Source: Clostridia bacterium
GTDB taxonomy: Bacteria > Bacillota_A > Clostridia > Oscillospirales > CAG-272
DNA length: 13,205 bases
Direction: 5' to 3'
NCBI GenBank assembly: GCA_017935805.1
Contig: JAGBGV010000353.1
Location: 1 to 13,205, forward strand
The translations under genes were made by a program, and so were the position numbers. This document shows, one piece after another, positions 1 to 7,320 of the stretch (the first letter of the stretch is position 1; each line of letters begins with the position of its first letter). The notes under the pieces were generated by a model, which made no database searches, was not told the origin of the DNA, and saw only the letters and a program-made list of their open reading frames with translations.

Positions 1-112
1 CACCCTTCTTACCGTCCAGCATTACATTGTTTACAAGCTTTGTAACAAGCTTGGAGTTGTAAAGAGGATCCGGCAGAACATCTCTTTTTGAAATTTGACC
101 TCTTCTTGACAC
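1..112 (-). CDS. rpsG: 30S ribosomal protein S7, N-terminal part (runs off the window)
   Basis: The first 37 codons read as the conserved S7 N-terminus, with [15 protein letters not shown] followed by a Leu-Tyr-Asn-Ser-Lys-Leu-Val stretch and [12 protein letters not shown]7 binds the 3' major domain of 16S rRNA and nucleates assembly of the 30S head. The start is GTG at 110-112; a strong AAGGAGGG ribosome site lies 5-6 bases upstream of it. It is the second gene of the str operon, 139 bases downstream of rpsL and on the same strand. The remainder of the gene, and presumably fusA and tuf, lie beyond base 1. Confidence 0.95.
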   Translation of the reverse strand, partial: MSRRGQISKRDVLPDPLYNSKLVTKLVNNVMLDGKKG

Positions 113-251
113 TGTACTTCCCTCCTTCATTAAAAATATGAATTCATAGGTACTCGAAAGATAACCTCCCGTTCGTGCTGTCGGTCATATAAACATTTAT
201 CACTTATATGGGGACACTACACAAACGTCTTATCTGTGAGCTGTTTGCGTC
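113..251 (-). other. rpsL-rpsG intercistronic spacer
   Basis: This 139-base gap separates S12 from S7 on the same transcript. It is long for a ribosomal-protein operon. It contains the rpsG ribosome site but no clear promoter, terminator or small gene that I can support. In E. coli the equivalent spacer is the target of S7 autoregulation; whether that applies here cannot be judged by eye. Confidence 0.4.
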
Positions 252-665
252 TTATTTCTTAGGACGCTTTGCGCCGTACTTGGAACGGCTCTGCTTACGG
301 TTAGCAACACCCTGAGCATCAAGTGTGCCGCGGATGATGTGGTAACGTACACCAGGCAGGTCACGTACTCTACCGCCGCGGATCAGTACTACAGAGTGTT
401 CCTGCAGGTTGTGACCAACGCCGGGGATGTATGTGGTAACTTCCATACCGTTTGTAAGTCTTACTCTGGCGATCTTACGAAGAGCAGAGTTAGGCTTCTT
501 CGGGCTTGTGGTTGTAACCTTGGTGCAAACACCACGCTTCTGGGGAGAGCTCTGGTCTGTAGGATGGTTCTTCAGAGTATTGAAACCCTGCTGAAGCGCC
601 TGAGACTTGGACTTGTAAGGCTTGTCCTGTCTGCCCTGCTTAACAAGCTGGTTAAAGGTTGGCAT
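252..665 (-). CDS. rpsL: 30S ribosomal protein S12
   Basis: This 137-residue protein is a full-length S12 of the longer Firmicutes type. It has extra residues around 15-40 before the [12 protein letters not shown] block, which E. coli S12 lacks. S12 sits at the decoding centre of the 30S subunit and contributes to tRNA selection accuracy. The [10 protein letters not shown] loop (residues 55-64) and the [17 protein letters not shown] block (84-100) are intact. Asp102, the position that RimO methylthiolates in many bacteria, is present. Residue 101, equivalent to the streptomycin-determining Lys88 (Lys87 in mature numbering) of E. coli, is Arg (codon CGT). The ATG is preceded by AAAAGGAGG. It is first in the str operon and has its own promoter at 798-826. 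Confidence 0.98.
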   Translation of the reverse strand: MPTFNQLVKQGRQDKPYKSKSQALQQGFNTLKNHPTDQSSPQKRGVCTKVTTTSPKKPNSALRKIARVRLTNGMEVTTYIPGVGHNLQEHSVVLIRGGRVRDLPGVRYHIIRGTLDAQGVANRKQSRSKYGAKRPKK

Positions 666-790
666 GATTGTCCTCCTTTTCTTAAGTAATAAATGTTTAT
701 ATACAACCGGGATCGCTCCCGAAAGTATGCAAAAATTTACGTTTTACGGTCATTTTCGGGCATAGCTAAAACATACCCAAAAATTGCGTA
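666..790 (-). promoter_or_regulatory. Structured 5' leader of the rpsL operon
   Basis: About 125 transcribed bases separate the predicted start site from the rpsL start codon. Two hairpins are visible on the minus strand. One at 758-778 has arms GGGTATG and TATGCCC (two G-U pairs). One at 708-721 is CGGGA-GCGA-TCCCG, a five-pair stem capped by a GNRA-type GCGA tetraloop. The leader ends in the rpsL ribosome site. Leaders of this kind often mediate ribosomal-protein feedback, but I do not recognise a named motif. Confidence 0.5.
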
Positions 791-797
791 CGCAGAT

Positions 798-826
798 ATT
801 ATAGCATCAGCATACTCATTTGTCAA
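798..826 (-). promoter_or_regulatory. Consensus sigma-A promoter for rpsL-rpsG
   Basis: On the minus strand TTGACA (821-826) and TATAAT (798-803) are separated by exactly 17 bases. Both hexamers match the housekeeping consensus perfectly, as expected for a highly expressed ribosomal operon. The predicted start is near 790. Confidence 0.9.
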
Positions 827-948
827 TAGGAAATGGAAAAGACTTTCTCGGGATAATATAATATTCTCCCACTTGCACAATAAAAAATTCAAAAAATGCT
901 GTTTTATTGGAGTATTTTTTGCACTCCCAACAAAGCAAAAGCTCCCTT

Positions 949-990
949 TATAATATAATGTAGAAAAGCGCATGATTTCACATGGCTTTT
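949..990 (+). promoter_or_regulatory. Weak promoter candidate and leader hairpin of the Rieske oxidoreductase gene
   Basis: Overlapping TATAAT hexamers occur at 949-954 and 954-959, but no good -35 element lies at a suitable distance, so the promoter is tentative. Directly after it is a hairpin: AAAAGC (964-969), one bulged G, CATG (971-974), a six-base loop, CATG (981-984) and GCTTTT (985-990) followed by another T. It would sit near the 5' end of the mRNA and could act as a stabiliser or an early terminator. The rest of 827-1086 is AT-rich and holds no supported gene. Confidence 0.35.
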
Positions 991-1086
991 TGAAAAAATT
1001 ACACCTCAATTTCGCCTCACCCGCAGACAAAAATGCATAATTCCCCCTCTTCTCGGCAATCATATACAAAAAACGGGAGAAGAAAT

Positions 1087-2514
1087 ATGCACGAAATATG
1101 GAGCTTGAGCCGCGAAGCATACCCTCAAGTCGGCGGCAATATAAAATGCGGCGTGGCAGTAGTAGGCGGAGGACTTACGGGAGTGATCCTCGCATACCTG
1201 CTCTCAAAGCGCGGAATGGATGTAGCTCTGTTTGAAGCGAATAAGATCGCATCAGGCAAAAGCGGCCGCAGCACAGCCAAGGTCACCGTGGCTCACGGTT
1301 ACAAATATGCCGAATTACACAGCAATCTTTCTGCGGATGTCGCACGAAAATATGCCGCTGCAAATATGGACGGTCTGCGATTTTTCAGGGACCATCTTGG
1401 CGAGCGCGAGAAAAAGATCATGCTGCTCTATTCCCTCTACGGTCAGCGGCGGCTGATGAAGGAATACTCCGCAATGAGAGAATGTGGAATCCCCTGTCAG
1501 TGGATGGATGCAGCAGAGGTTCCCCTGCCCTTCAAAACAGAGGGCGCCATCAAGTTAACCGATCAGTATGCCATTGATCCTGTCAGGTTTGCCGACAGTC
1601 TTTGCCGACTCGGTCGGTTTAAGGTATACGAAAACAGTCCTGCAGAGGTGGTTGATTCACATCTTCTTGTTTGCGGCGGACACACGATCACAGCGGACTG
1701 CGTTGCGATTTGCACCAATTACCCCACCCATGTTCCCACATCCGCTGCACCCATCAAGCTTTCCCGCAAAACCTCCCTTGCGGTCAAGATGCACAGCGAT
1801 AGCGGATTCTCTATCCCGTTTGGCGTAATGGCATACGGAGTTGACGGCGGGTACGGCTACAGGCACGGCGACGATCCGCGGGAGATCATCATAAGCGGCG
1901 AGACATCCAGAGAAGCGCCTACTCCACTTGCGGAAGAGCGTCTGATACGCGCCGCGTTAGCTATTGCACCGGACGCAAAAATTGTGGACATCTGGACCAA
2001 CAACGACACCTACACCCACGACGGTCTGCCGTACAGCGGTCGTCTGAGCTCAGGAATATGGGTTGCCTGCGGCTACTCTGCCTGGGGAATGACCAACTCC
2101 GCCGCTATGGCAATAGTCGCCGCCGAGCAGATCAGCGGGCACGATCCGTGGTACGCCGACGTGTTCTCGCCCGGACGCAACATTCTCCGCGGTGGGTCAC
2201 GCGAGCTTGCAACTCATATGCAGACAGCCGTCAGCGGCATGGTGAAGCAGATGTCCTCCCCACCACAGGTGTCCCCCGCCGAGATCGAAGCAGGTCACGC
2301 GGCAGTTGTGTCCTCCCGCGGAAAACGTGCAGGTGCATACAGAGATACCGACGGTTCGCTCCATCTGGTAAGCCTCAAATGTCCACACCTCGGATGCGAG
2401 CTTCAGTGGAATCCTGCGGACAAGACCTGGGACTGCCCGTGCCACGGCTCCAGATTTACCTACACAGGCGAGTGTGTATCAAATCCTGCAAACAAAAGTA
2501 TCCGGATTGAGTAG
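1087..2514 (+). CDS. FAD-dependent oxidoreductase with C-terminal Rieske [2Fe-2S] domain (YhfW-like)
   Basis: The 475-residue protein begins with a DAO-type FAD domain. A Rossmann fold runs CGVAVVGGGLTG at 21-32 (GxGxxG dinucleotide loop) to an acidic strand end at Glu50, and the following GKSGRSTAKVT stretch resembles the TTAKVT motif of YhfW/GlyA-oxidase-like proteins. The last 50 residues form a Rieske cluster site: CPHLGC (Cys432, His434, extra Cys437) and CPCHGSRF (Cys450, extra Cys452, His453). Both cluster ligand pairs and the extra disulfide cysteines are present. Electron transfer between FAD and the iron-sulfur cluster is expected; the substrate is unknown. I chose the ATG at 1087 because GGGAGA lies just upstream and the similarity starts there. 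No signal peptide is seen, so it is probably cytoplasmic. It is divergent from rpsL. Confidence 0.88.
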   Translation: MHEIWSLSREAYPQVGGNIKCGVAVVGGGLTGVILAYLLSKRGMDVALFEANKIASGKSGRSTAKVTVAHGYKYAELHSNLSADVARKYAAANMDGLRFFRDHLGEREKKIMLLYSLYGQRRLMKEYSAMRECGIPCQWMDAAEVPLPFKTEGAIKLTDQYAIDPVRFADSLCRLGRFKVYENSPAEVVDSHLLVCGGHTITADCVAICTNYPTHVPTSAAPIKLSRKTSLAVKMHSDSGFSIPFGVMAYGVDGGYGYRHGDDPREIIISGETSREAPTPLAEERLIRAALAIAPDAKIVDIWTNNDTYTHDGLPYSGRLSSGIWVACGYSAWGMTNSAAMAIVAAEQISGHDPWYADVFSPGRNILRGGSRELATHMQTAVSGMVKQMSSPPQVSPAEIEAGHAAVVSSRGKRAGAYRDTDGSLHLVSLKCPHLGCELQWNPADKTWDCPCHGSRFTYTGECVSNPANKSIRIE

Positions 2515-2526
2515 GATAATTACACA

Positions 2527-2555
2527 TTGACTTAATCAAATTATTCTGATACAAT
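2527..2555 (+). promoter_or_regulatory. Sigma-A promoter of the NERD-domain gene
   Basis: TTGACT (2527-2532) and TACAAT (2550-2555) are separated by 17 bases, one mismatch each from consensus. It starts 13 bases after the Rieske gene stop, so the NERD gene is an independent transcription unit. Confidence 0.8.
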
Positions 2556-2593
2556 AGTGGTATAAAATCCCTGCACAATGTGGAGAATATTGC

Positions 2594-3913
2594 ATGAATC
2601 AGAATGAAGAATTATATCAAAATCTAACTGGAGTGGACATAAATAAACAAAAACACTTATGGGACGAGCGAGGCAAAGGATATTATGGTGAATACTGCGT
2701 CTTCAAGGAATTATTAAACAATATTCCTGGTTGCGCCAAATTTCTTATGAACCTAAATGTTCCTGTACAAGAAGGAAAAACCACTGAGATTGATTTATTA
2801 ATGGTCCACGAAACGGGTATATATGTCTTTGAAGTAAAGCATTATAAAGGGACCATATATGGGGATGAAAACGGCCGCATTTGGACACAATATTTCCGCA
2901 CCTCATCAAACAACACTTTCAACAATCCAGTAGCCCAAAACAACTATCATATTTTTGCTCTTGCAAAATTATTTCCCGAAATGCCAATTCACTCTGTTAT
3001 AGTTTTTTCGAATCCAGAATGTGATTTGAGAGTTAATATATCCAGTCCGAGAATCCTTGTAACCAGACTGGATACATTGTGCGAAGATTTATCAAAAAAA
3101 TTCTTATCTGTACATGATTGTTTGTTTGACATTAAACGCATCGATGAAGTATTCAACAATTTAAAAATTTACTCTCCTCTCACAGAAATTACTGTCCAAG
3201 ACTCTAACGATACTATTATTCCCTTTAATAACTATCTGTCCAACATTCGCATTGATGTACAAAACAAAATAAACGATTTACAGAGTCAAGAAGAATTACT
3301 AAAAAAAGGTTATAAAACAAAAATTATAACACATTCAATTGCTTTGCTCGTTGTGATTTTGCTCAGCATAGCGATCTCAGTATTTATATGTACTAAGTAT
3401 ATAGAATACGAAACAAATGAGATGAGCATAAAAATTGATATCGCCGAAAAAGAAATGCAAGAAGCGATTGATACTCTTGAAGAGATGAAACAAAAATTCA
3501 AGCAAGTCAATCCAGTGAAAGATTCATACAGCAAATGGATAGCGGAATATATCGGCATATCCGGAATAAAGCTTGAAATGTCGAAAGACCACCCAAATGT
3601 CGCATTATTCACTTGTAAAATTAAGAATTCAAGCTCTCAATATGGTCTTCAATTGACAAAAGACACCTCTTACATCATTCATTTCACCGACGGAACAATA
3701 AATGAATACCCAATGTTTGGCGAACGGCTTAAATACAGCAGTGATCAAAGAATAGAGGCAAAATCAACGGCAAGTTTGGTTGTTCTGGAAATATTAAATA
3801 TTGATAACATTGAGAACATTGAATATATAAAAATCAACAATATTTCAATATATGACAAAAGCGGAACAATAATTAAAGAAAAGGCTGAAGTGGAATTATA
3901 CGCCCATCCCTAA
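2594..3913 (+). CDS. NERD-domain (nuclease-related) membrane protein
   Basis: The 439-residue protein has an N-terminal NERD domain, about residues 28-180. The endonuclease-like motif is visible: Glu33 (YGEYCVFKEL), Asp67 (EIDLLMVHETGIYVFE), then Glu80-Val-Lys82 followed by HYKG. This D...ExK arrangement is the PD-(D/E)xK active-site pattern. A single hydrophobic segment at about 244-267 is followed by a charged, probably coiled-coil stretch (271-303) and a C-terminal region of about 130 residues resembling an extracellular beta-domain. The ATG is preceded by GGAG. The gene is visibly richer in A and T, and uses more AT-ending codons, than its neighbours, which suggests acquisition. NERD proteins have unclear roles, with DNA processing or phage defence proposed for some. 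It is flanked by its own promoter and terminator, so it stands alone. Confidence 0.8.
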   Translation: MNQNEELYQNLTGVDINKQKHLWDERGKGYYGEYCVFKELLNNIPGCAKFLMNLNVPVQEGKTTEIDLLMVHETGIYVFEVKHYKGTIYGDENGRIWTQYFRTSSNNTFNNPVAQNNYHIFALAKLFPEMPIHSVIVFSNPECDLRVNISSPRILVTRLDTLCEDLSKKFLSVHDCLFDIKRIDEVFNNLKIYSPLTEITVQDSNDTIIPFNNYLSNIRIDVQNKINDLQSQEELLKKGYKTKIITHSIALLVVILLSIAISVFICTKYIEYETNEMSIKIDIAEKEMQEAIDTLEEMKQKFKQVNPVKDSYSKWIAEYIGISGIKLEMSKDHPNVALFTCKIKNSSSQYGLQLTKDTSYIIHFTDGTINEYPMFGERLKYSSDQRIEAKSTASLVVLEILNIDNIENIEYIKINNISIYDKSGTIIKEKAEVELYAHP

Positions 3914-3927
3914 ACAAATCATCAAAT

Positions 3928-3962
3928 ATCCGCAGGACAACTTGCAGTCTTGCGGATTTTTT
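3928..3962 (+). terminator. Rho-independent terminator of the NERD-domain gene
   Basis: The arms ATCCGCAGGAC (3928-3938) and GTCTTGCGGAT (3947-3957) pair over 11 positions with one G-U. They enclose an 8-base loop and are followed by a run of six T ending at 3962. Confidence 0.9.
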
Positions 3963-3970
3963 GGTATAAT
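3942..3970 (+). promoter_or_regulatory. Promoter of the XRE/zinc-ribbon gene, embedded in the terminator
   Basis: TTGCAG (3942-3947) and TATAAT (3965-3970) are 17 bases apart. The -35 element lies in the loop and 3' arm of the preceding terminator hairpin, and the spacer covers its 3' arm and T-run. The predicted start near 3977 leaves a leader of about 110 bases. That leader contains CTCAACCG twice (near 3989 and 4023), a possible tandem operator. Confidence 0.75.
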
Positions 3971-4087
3971 CATAGGGTAACTTTCCCCTCTCAACCGTCA
4001 GTTCTGCTGTTTTTTCTCCCACTCAACCGGCGGTATGTGGACTTATACCCCCCAAAAAGCTACAATGATATCGAAAGGAGACCACAT

Positions 4088-4699
4088 ATGGATCAGATAA
4101 AAATTGGATGCTTCATTGCCGAGCGCCGAAAAATGAAAAAGCTCACTCAGATGCAGCTTGCGGAGATGCTGAACATCACCGACAGAGCAATATCCAAGTG
4201 GGAATGCGGCAAGGCAATGCCTGACTCGTCGATAATGCTGGAGCTATGCGGCATACTCGACATAACAGTAAACGATTTATTAAGTGGGGAGGTTGTTACA
4301 GTGGAAAACTACAGCAAGGAAATGGAAAACAAGCTTATTGAAATGGTGAAACAAAAGGAAGAGGCAGACAAAAGGCTTCTGGTTCTTGAGGTGTTCATCG
4401 GCATTACAGTAACGGTAGTTCTTTTTGCCCTGATTTTTGTTGCCGCTTTTGTGGAGATGCAGACCTGGCTGAGAGTTTCTCTCATCGTGTTCGGCTTCGC
4501 TTTGTTCCTCGCAGGTTGCTTCTATGCAGTCCGTATAGAACAGGTTGCGGGATATTACGAATGCGGTCACTGCGGTCACAGGTACGTTCCGACGTACAAG
4601 GCAGTTAACATGGCAATGCACATGGGCAGAACAAGATACATGCGTTGCCCGAGTTGCGGCAAAAGATCTTGGCAGAAAAAAGTCATCAGCAAGGACTGA
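4088..4699 (+). CDS. XRE-family membrane-anchored regulator with C-terminal zinc ribbon
   Basis: The 203-residue protein starts with a Cro/C1-type helix-turn-helix, about residues 5-60 (RKMKKLTQMQLAEMLNIT, then AISKWECGKAMPD). A short charged linker follows, then two hydrophobic segments at roughly 96-120 and 127-147. The C-terminus carries a four-cysteine zinc ribbon, CGHCGHRY and CPSCGK. The layout places the DNA-binding domain and the ribbon on the same, presumably cytoplasmic, face of a membrane hairpin. Such proteins are common and mostly uncharacterised in Clostridia. I chose ATG 4088 because AAAGGAG lies seven bases upstream; the longer in-frame extension has no homology-like content. 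It has its own promoter and a bidirectional terminator, so its target genes are not obvious; autoregulation is an inference. Confidence 0.82.
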   Translation: MDQIKIGCFIAERRKMKKLTQMQLAEMLNITDRAISKWECGKAMPDSSIMLELCGILDITVNDLLSGEVVTVENYSKEMENKLIEMVKQKEEADKRLLVLEVFIGITVTVVLFALIFVAAFVEMQTWLRVSLIVFGFALFLAGCFYAVRIEQVAGYYECGHCGHRYVPTYKAVNMAMHMGRTRYMRCPSCGKRSWQKKVISKD

Positions 4700-4716
4700 G
4701 TCCTAAACAACAAAAT

Positions 4717-4755
4717 CCCCGACAGATTTTCGTCCGTCGGGGTTGTTTTTATTTT
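4717..4755. terminator. Bidirectional terminator between convergent genes
   Basis: CCCCGAC (4717-4723) pairs with GTCGGGG (4736-4742), extended by an inner GA/TC pair. A T-rich tail (TTGTTTTTATTTT) follows on the plus strand. The A-rich left flank (AACAACAAAAT) gives a T-tail for minus-strand transcription. It serves both the XRE gene and the GH127 gene. Confidence 0.9.
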
Positions 4756-6553
4756 ATCTGTACCACATGAATACTGTCATGTCGGCTGATCCACGGTTCG
4801 CGTATGCGTAGTAAGGGATAAGGCTGATACGCGCAGGTTCAAGGCTTTCGTCGAGCTCTGAGTAAAGACCTTCGCCCCGTCTTACCTTACGGTATCCGTT
4901 CACGGAAAGCTTCATGCAACCGCAAGTGTCGCAGAATTCTACCGACCAATCGGGGGACTCTGTATTGATCACAAGAGAATGAACATCGCCACCGTTGTCA
5001 ATTCCCTCAGCGCAGTATACAACGGGACCGTACTGTACAGCAGCTCTGCCGCGGTTTGCACGAACTCTGTCGTCAGTGCAGATAAGTACAGGTCTCATCT
5101 CAAACTCTACAGTAATCTCGCCCTCTCCCACAAATACCGCGTAACCCTTATCCATCGTGTATTCGCGGCTTGCAGTAAACTTGTCGCACCAACCGGGCAC
5201 ACGAACTCGAACGGTCTTTGTTCCCTCGGCTGTGATGACTACCTTACCGCTTCTGGGGTAATCCGTCTTCTGCGTTACCTTAATGCCGCCGTCATTAAGA
5301 ACGCTGTCGCCAAACTGGTTCACCCAAACGTCGCCCCCATCCCACAGGTAGAAGTACTGACCCATAGATGAAAGTGTGCGGTTAAGGTTAGGTGGGCAGC
5401 AAGAGCACTCGAACAATGTTGCACGTTTTTTGGTGGTGTGCTTGTTGATCACATCGGAAGGACCTCCGAATTCAAGCACATTCTGATAGAAGAATGCGTC
5501 TCCGGAAAGAGAAAGTCCCGCAATCATGCCGTTATACATCTCGCGCTCGATAATATCGGCGTATTTTGCTTCCAGCTCCATTTTGTTCATTCGGTGGGCA
5601 AAAAGCATCATCGCAATAGACGCGCAAGTCTCGTTATACGCAGTCTCGTTCGGCAGATAGTATCTCTCGCCGAATCTCTCCCCCTGGGGTACTGCACCGA
5701 CGCCGCCTGTTACATACATCTTGCCCGTCACGATATCATCCCAGATGGCGCGGCAGGCTGTTTTCAGTGCTTCGTCACCGGTTTCATTGGCAATATCAGC
5801 CATCGCTGTGTACAAATATCCCGCACGAACAGAGTGTCCCACAGCCTCGTGCTGATCTCTCACCGGTAGCCATGACTGGGTATACTGATCCCTTCCCTCA
5901 GCTTCGATCTCGTTTGCTCCACGCTGGTCAACAAAGAATCTTGCAAGATCAAGCCAATCTTCATTCCCCGTGCAGCGGTACAAACGGTACAGAGCAAGCT
6001 CTATCTCCTGATGTCCCGGAGTGAGGAACTTGGGTTTGATGTCCGCTGTGCCGTCCATAAACACAGATTTGATATATCCCGCATACTTTTCCGCAATGTC
6101 AAGGAAGCGTCTCTTCCCTGTTGCCTCGTAATATGCCACTGCCGCCTCGAACATATGACCCGCACAGTAAAGCTCATGATGACTGCGGTAATCAAATCTT
6201 GCTTCCGGCTCTACTACGGTGAAATATATATTGAAGTAACCGTTCTCGTCCCGGTTTTTTTCGATCTCGTCAATTATGGCTTCAACCTTTGCTTCGAGCT
6301 CCGGATCCGCCTTGCGAGATAAGCAGTACGCCGCACCTTCTATCCATTTCACAACGTCGGAATCCCAGAAAAAGTGAGGCTTCTTTGGCTCCCCCTCTTT
6401 CCAGTCGCAACGAAACGCATCAATTCTGCCGCTTTCAGAAAATCTCTCATAAACCGCCGGAATGGTAACGTCACGGTTAAGATCCTCTTTTGCTTTCCAA
6501 AATCCGCCGGTCAGAGTTATTGCGCGATAGTCGGTTTTTTTACTTGATTTCAT
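4754..6553 (-). CDS. GH127 family glycoside hydrolase, probable beta-L-arabinofuranosidase
   Basis: The 599-residue protein matches the GH127 (HypBA1-like, DUF1680) pattern over its whole length. The (alpha/alpha)6 catalytic part comes first and beta-sandwich modules fill about the last 170 residues. Expected active-site residues can be placed against HypBA1: Glu292 as acid/base (GERFGERYYLPNETAYNETC), Glu308 and Cys310 as zinc ligands (ETC), and Cys385/Cys386 (FECSCCPPN), the first of which is the nucleophile in HypBA1. HHELYC and AGHMFEAA at 125-138 are also family hallmarks. There is no signal peptide, so it likely acts in the cytoplasm on imported arabino-oligosaccharides. The ATG is preceded by GGAGG. 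It has its own promoter and terminator with no transporter or other CAZyme adjacent. Related families such as GH146 share this fold, so substrate linkage is not certain. Confidence 0.9.
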   Translation of the reverse strand: MKSSKKTDYRAITLTGGFWKAKEDLNRDVTIPAVYERFSESGRIDAFRCDWKEGEPKKPHFFWDSDVVKWIEGAAYCLSRKADPELEAKVEAIIDEIEKNRDENGYFNIYFTVVEPEARFDYRSHHELYCAGHMFEAAVAYYEATGKRRFLDIAEKYAGYIKSVFMDGTADIKPKFLTPGHQEIELALYRLYRCTGNEDWLDLARFFVDQRGANEIEAEGRDQYTQSWLPVRDQHEAVGHSVRAGYLYTAMADIANETGDEALKTACRAIWDDIVTGKMYVTGGVGAVPQGERFGERYYLPNETAYNETCASIAMMLFAHRMNKMELEAKYADIIEREMYNGMIAGLSLSGDAFFYQNVLEFGGPSDVINKHTTKKRATLFECSCCPPNLNRTLSSMGQYFYLWDGGDVWVNQFGDSVLNDGGIKVTQKTDYPRSGKVVITAEGTKTVRVRVPGWCDKFTASREYTMDKGYAVFVGEGEITVEFEMRPVLICTDDRVRANRGRAAVQYGPVVYCAEGIDNGGDVHSLVINTESPDWSVEFCDTCGCMKLSVNGYRKVRRGEGLYSELDESLEPARISLIPYYAYANRGSADMTVFMWYR

Positions 6554-6583
6554 ATTGACCTCCGTCAGTACATAGTCATACTC

Positions 6584-6612
6584 ACTATACCAAATCCCGC
6601 CGCGTTTTGCAA
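6584..6612 (-). promoter_or_regulatory. Sigma-A promoter of the GH127 gene
   Basis: On the minus strand TTGCAA (6607-6612) and TATAGT (6584-6589) are separated by 17 bases. The leader of about 23 bases contains only the ribosome site. Confidence 0.75.
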
Positions 6613-6621
6613 TAGAAAAGC

Positions 6622-6667
6622 TAGAAAAAACAAAAAATATCCCACCGATTTTGTCGGCAGGATATTT
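6622..6667 (-). terminator. Terminator at the left end of the MutS-like module
   Basis: On the minus strand AAATATCC (6660-6667 arm) pairs with GGATATTT (6635-6642 arm) over eight perfect pairs, with an inner TCGG/CCGA-type stem. A long T-tail (TTTTTTGTTTTTT) covers 6622-6634. It ends minus-strand transcription from the membrane-protein operon. Confidence 0.88.
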
Positions 6668-6705
6668 GTCATAGCTTTGTCACAAATCTTTTCAGCGTTT
6701 AATAT
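6668..6705. repeat. Direct repeat, left copy (beside terminator)
   Basis: TCATAGCTTTGTCACAAAT (6669-6687), an extra CTTT, then TCAGCGT and TTAATAT. The same elements occur at 11134-11167 with one substitution and two small gaps. The core TTTGTCACAAA is an odd palindrome. The repeat abuts the 6622-6667 terminator. On the minus strand it forms the last part of the 3' UTR. Confidence 0.85.
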
Positions 6706-6740
6706 TGTTCTTCACCAAGTTCTTCACAAGATATGCCCTA
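6699..6740 (-). pseudogene. Relic of a second MutS-like C-terminus
   Basis: Read in the frame of the 174-aa gene, the bases past its TAG stop encode GISCEELGEEQY and a TAA. The intact MutS-like gene ends NKYGISCEGLIGK. At DNA level the stretch around CTTCACAAGATATGCC (6722-6737) matches 7337-7352 exactly and continues with two mismatches over the next ten bases. The TAT (Tyr) codon of the intact copy corresponds to the TAG that now ends the membrane protein gene. The simplest reading is the tail of a lost MutS-like paralogue. Confidence 0.7.
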
Positions 6741-7262
6741 TTTGCTCTCATATTTTCCAGTAATTTCTCTTCGTGATTTTTGTCTTCTTTTTCCACCCAT
6801 TATATATCCTATCGCCATTGTGGGTATGAAAGGAACAGTTTGTATAAGCATGGAAATAAACATATAGTTGCCATACTCTTCTACCAAAGTACTTAAACCC
6901 GTATTCTCATGGGCCCCGGATATTATCATTGCCAACAAGCTAATATTTGTTGCGGCCCCAAAAGTTCTGTATCTAAAGATCACTGTAACAATGCAATATG
7001 TTAACCATGCAAGGCACATAGAAACTACGTTTTTCATATCGATAAGTTTGCTACTTGAAATGTTAGCCTTATAACCGTCCCTCAAGCACATTAGAAAAAG
7101 TGAAATCATTGAGGCAAGCAAACATACTATACACAACGCAATTGATTCTGCAGGGTTATCAAACAAAAATTTTATTGGTATGTTAGTTACAATCATAATA
7201 ACCAACCCAATAAATGCTGCACTGAAAACATTTAATAAGTTTTTATAATATAGGTTTTTCAT
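6738..7262 (-). CDS. Four-helix membrane protein downstream of the MutS-like gene
   Basis: The 174-residue protein has about four membrane segments, near 10-30, 40-60, 78-96 and 132-156. A short basic loop (LRDGYKANISSSK) separates the two halves and the tail is strongly basic (GGKRRQKSRR). I recognise no family. The ATG is preceded by GGAGG. It lies 58 bases after the MutS-like stop with no promoter or terminator between, so it is probably the last gene of that operon. Its stop codon falls inside a relic of a MutS-like C-terminus, so the natural 3' end may have been altered. The overall layout (two helices, polar loop, two helices) resembles the 198-aa protein upstream, but sequence similarity is too weak to call them paralogues. 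Confidence 0.75.
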   Translation of the reverse strand: MKNLYYKNLLNVFSAAFIGLVIMIVTNIPIKFLFDNPAESIALCIVCLLASMISLFLMCLRDGYKANISSSKLIDMKNVVSMCLAWLTYCIVTVIFRYRTFGAATNISLLAMIISGAHENTGLSTLVEEYGNYMFISMLIQTVPFIPTMAIGYIMGGKRRQKSRREITGKYESK

Positions 7263-7320
7263 TTATCCTCCTAGCTTTTGATTATTTGCTAATGAATATG
7301 CAAGAAATAAATATATTACT

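Noticed and set aside
1033..1086. In-frame upstream ATG extending the Rieske oxidoreductase
   Set aside because: The extension has no ribosome site and no family-like content; ATG 1087 follows GGGAGA.
737..1120. 127-codon open frame on the minus strand upstream of rpsL
   Set aside because: It runs through the rpsL promoter and the divergent leader, has no ribosome site and reads as low-complexity AT-rich sequence.
3950..4087. 46-codon in-frame extension of the XRE/zinc-ribbon gene
   Set aside because: It starts inside the terminator and covers the promoter; ATG 4088 has an AAAGGAG site and begins the helix-turn-helix.
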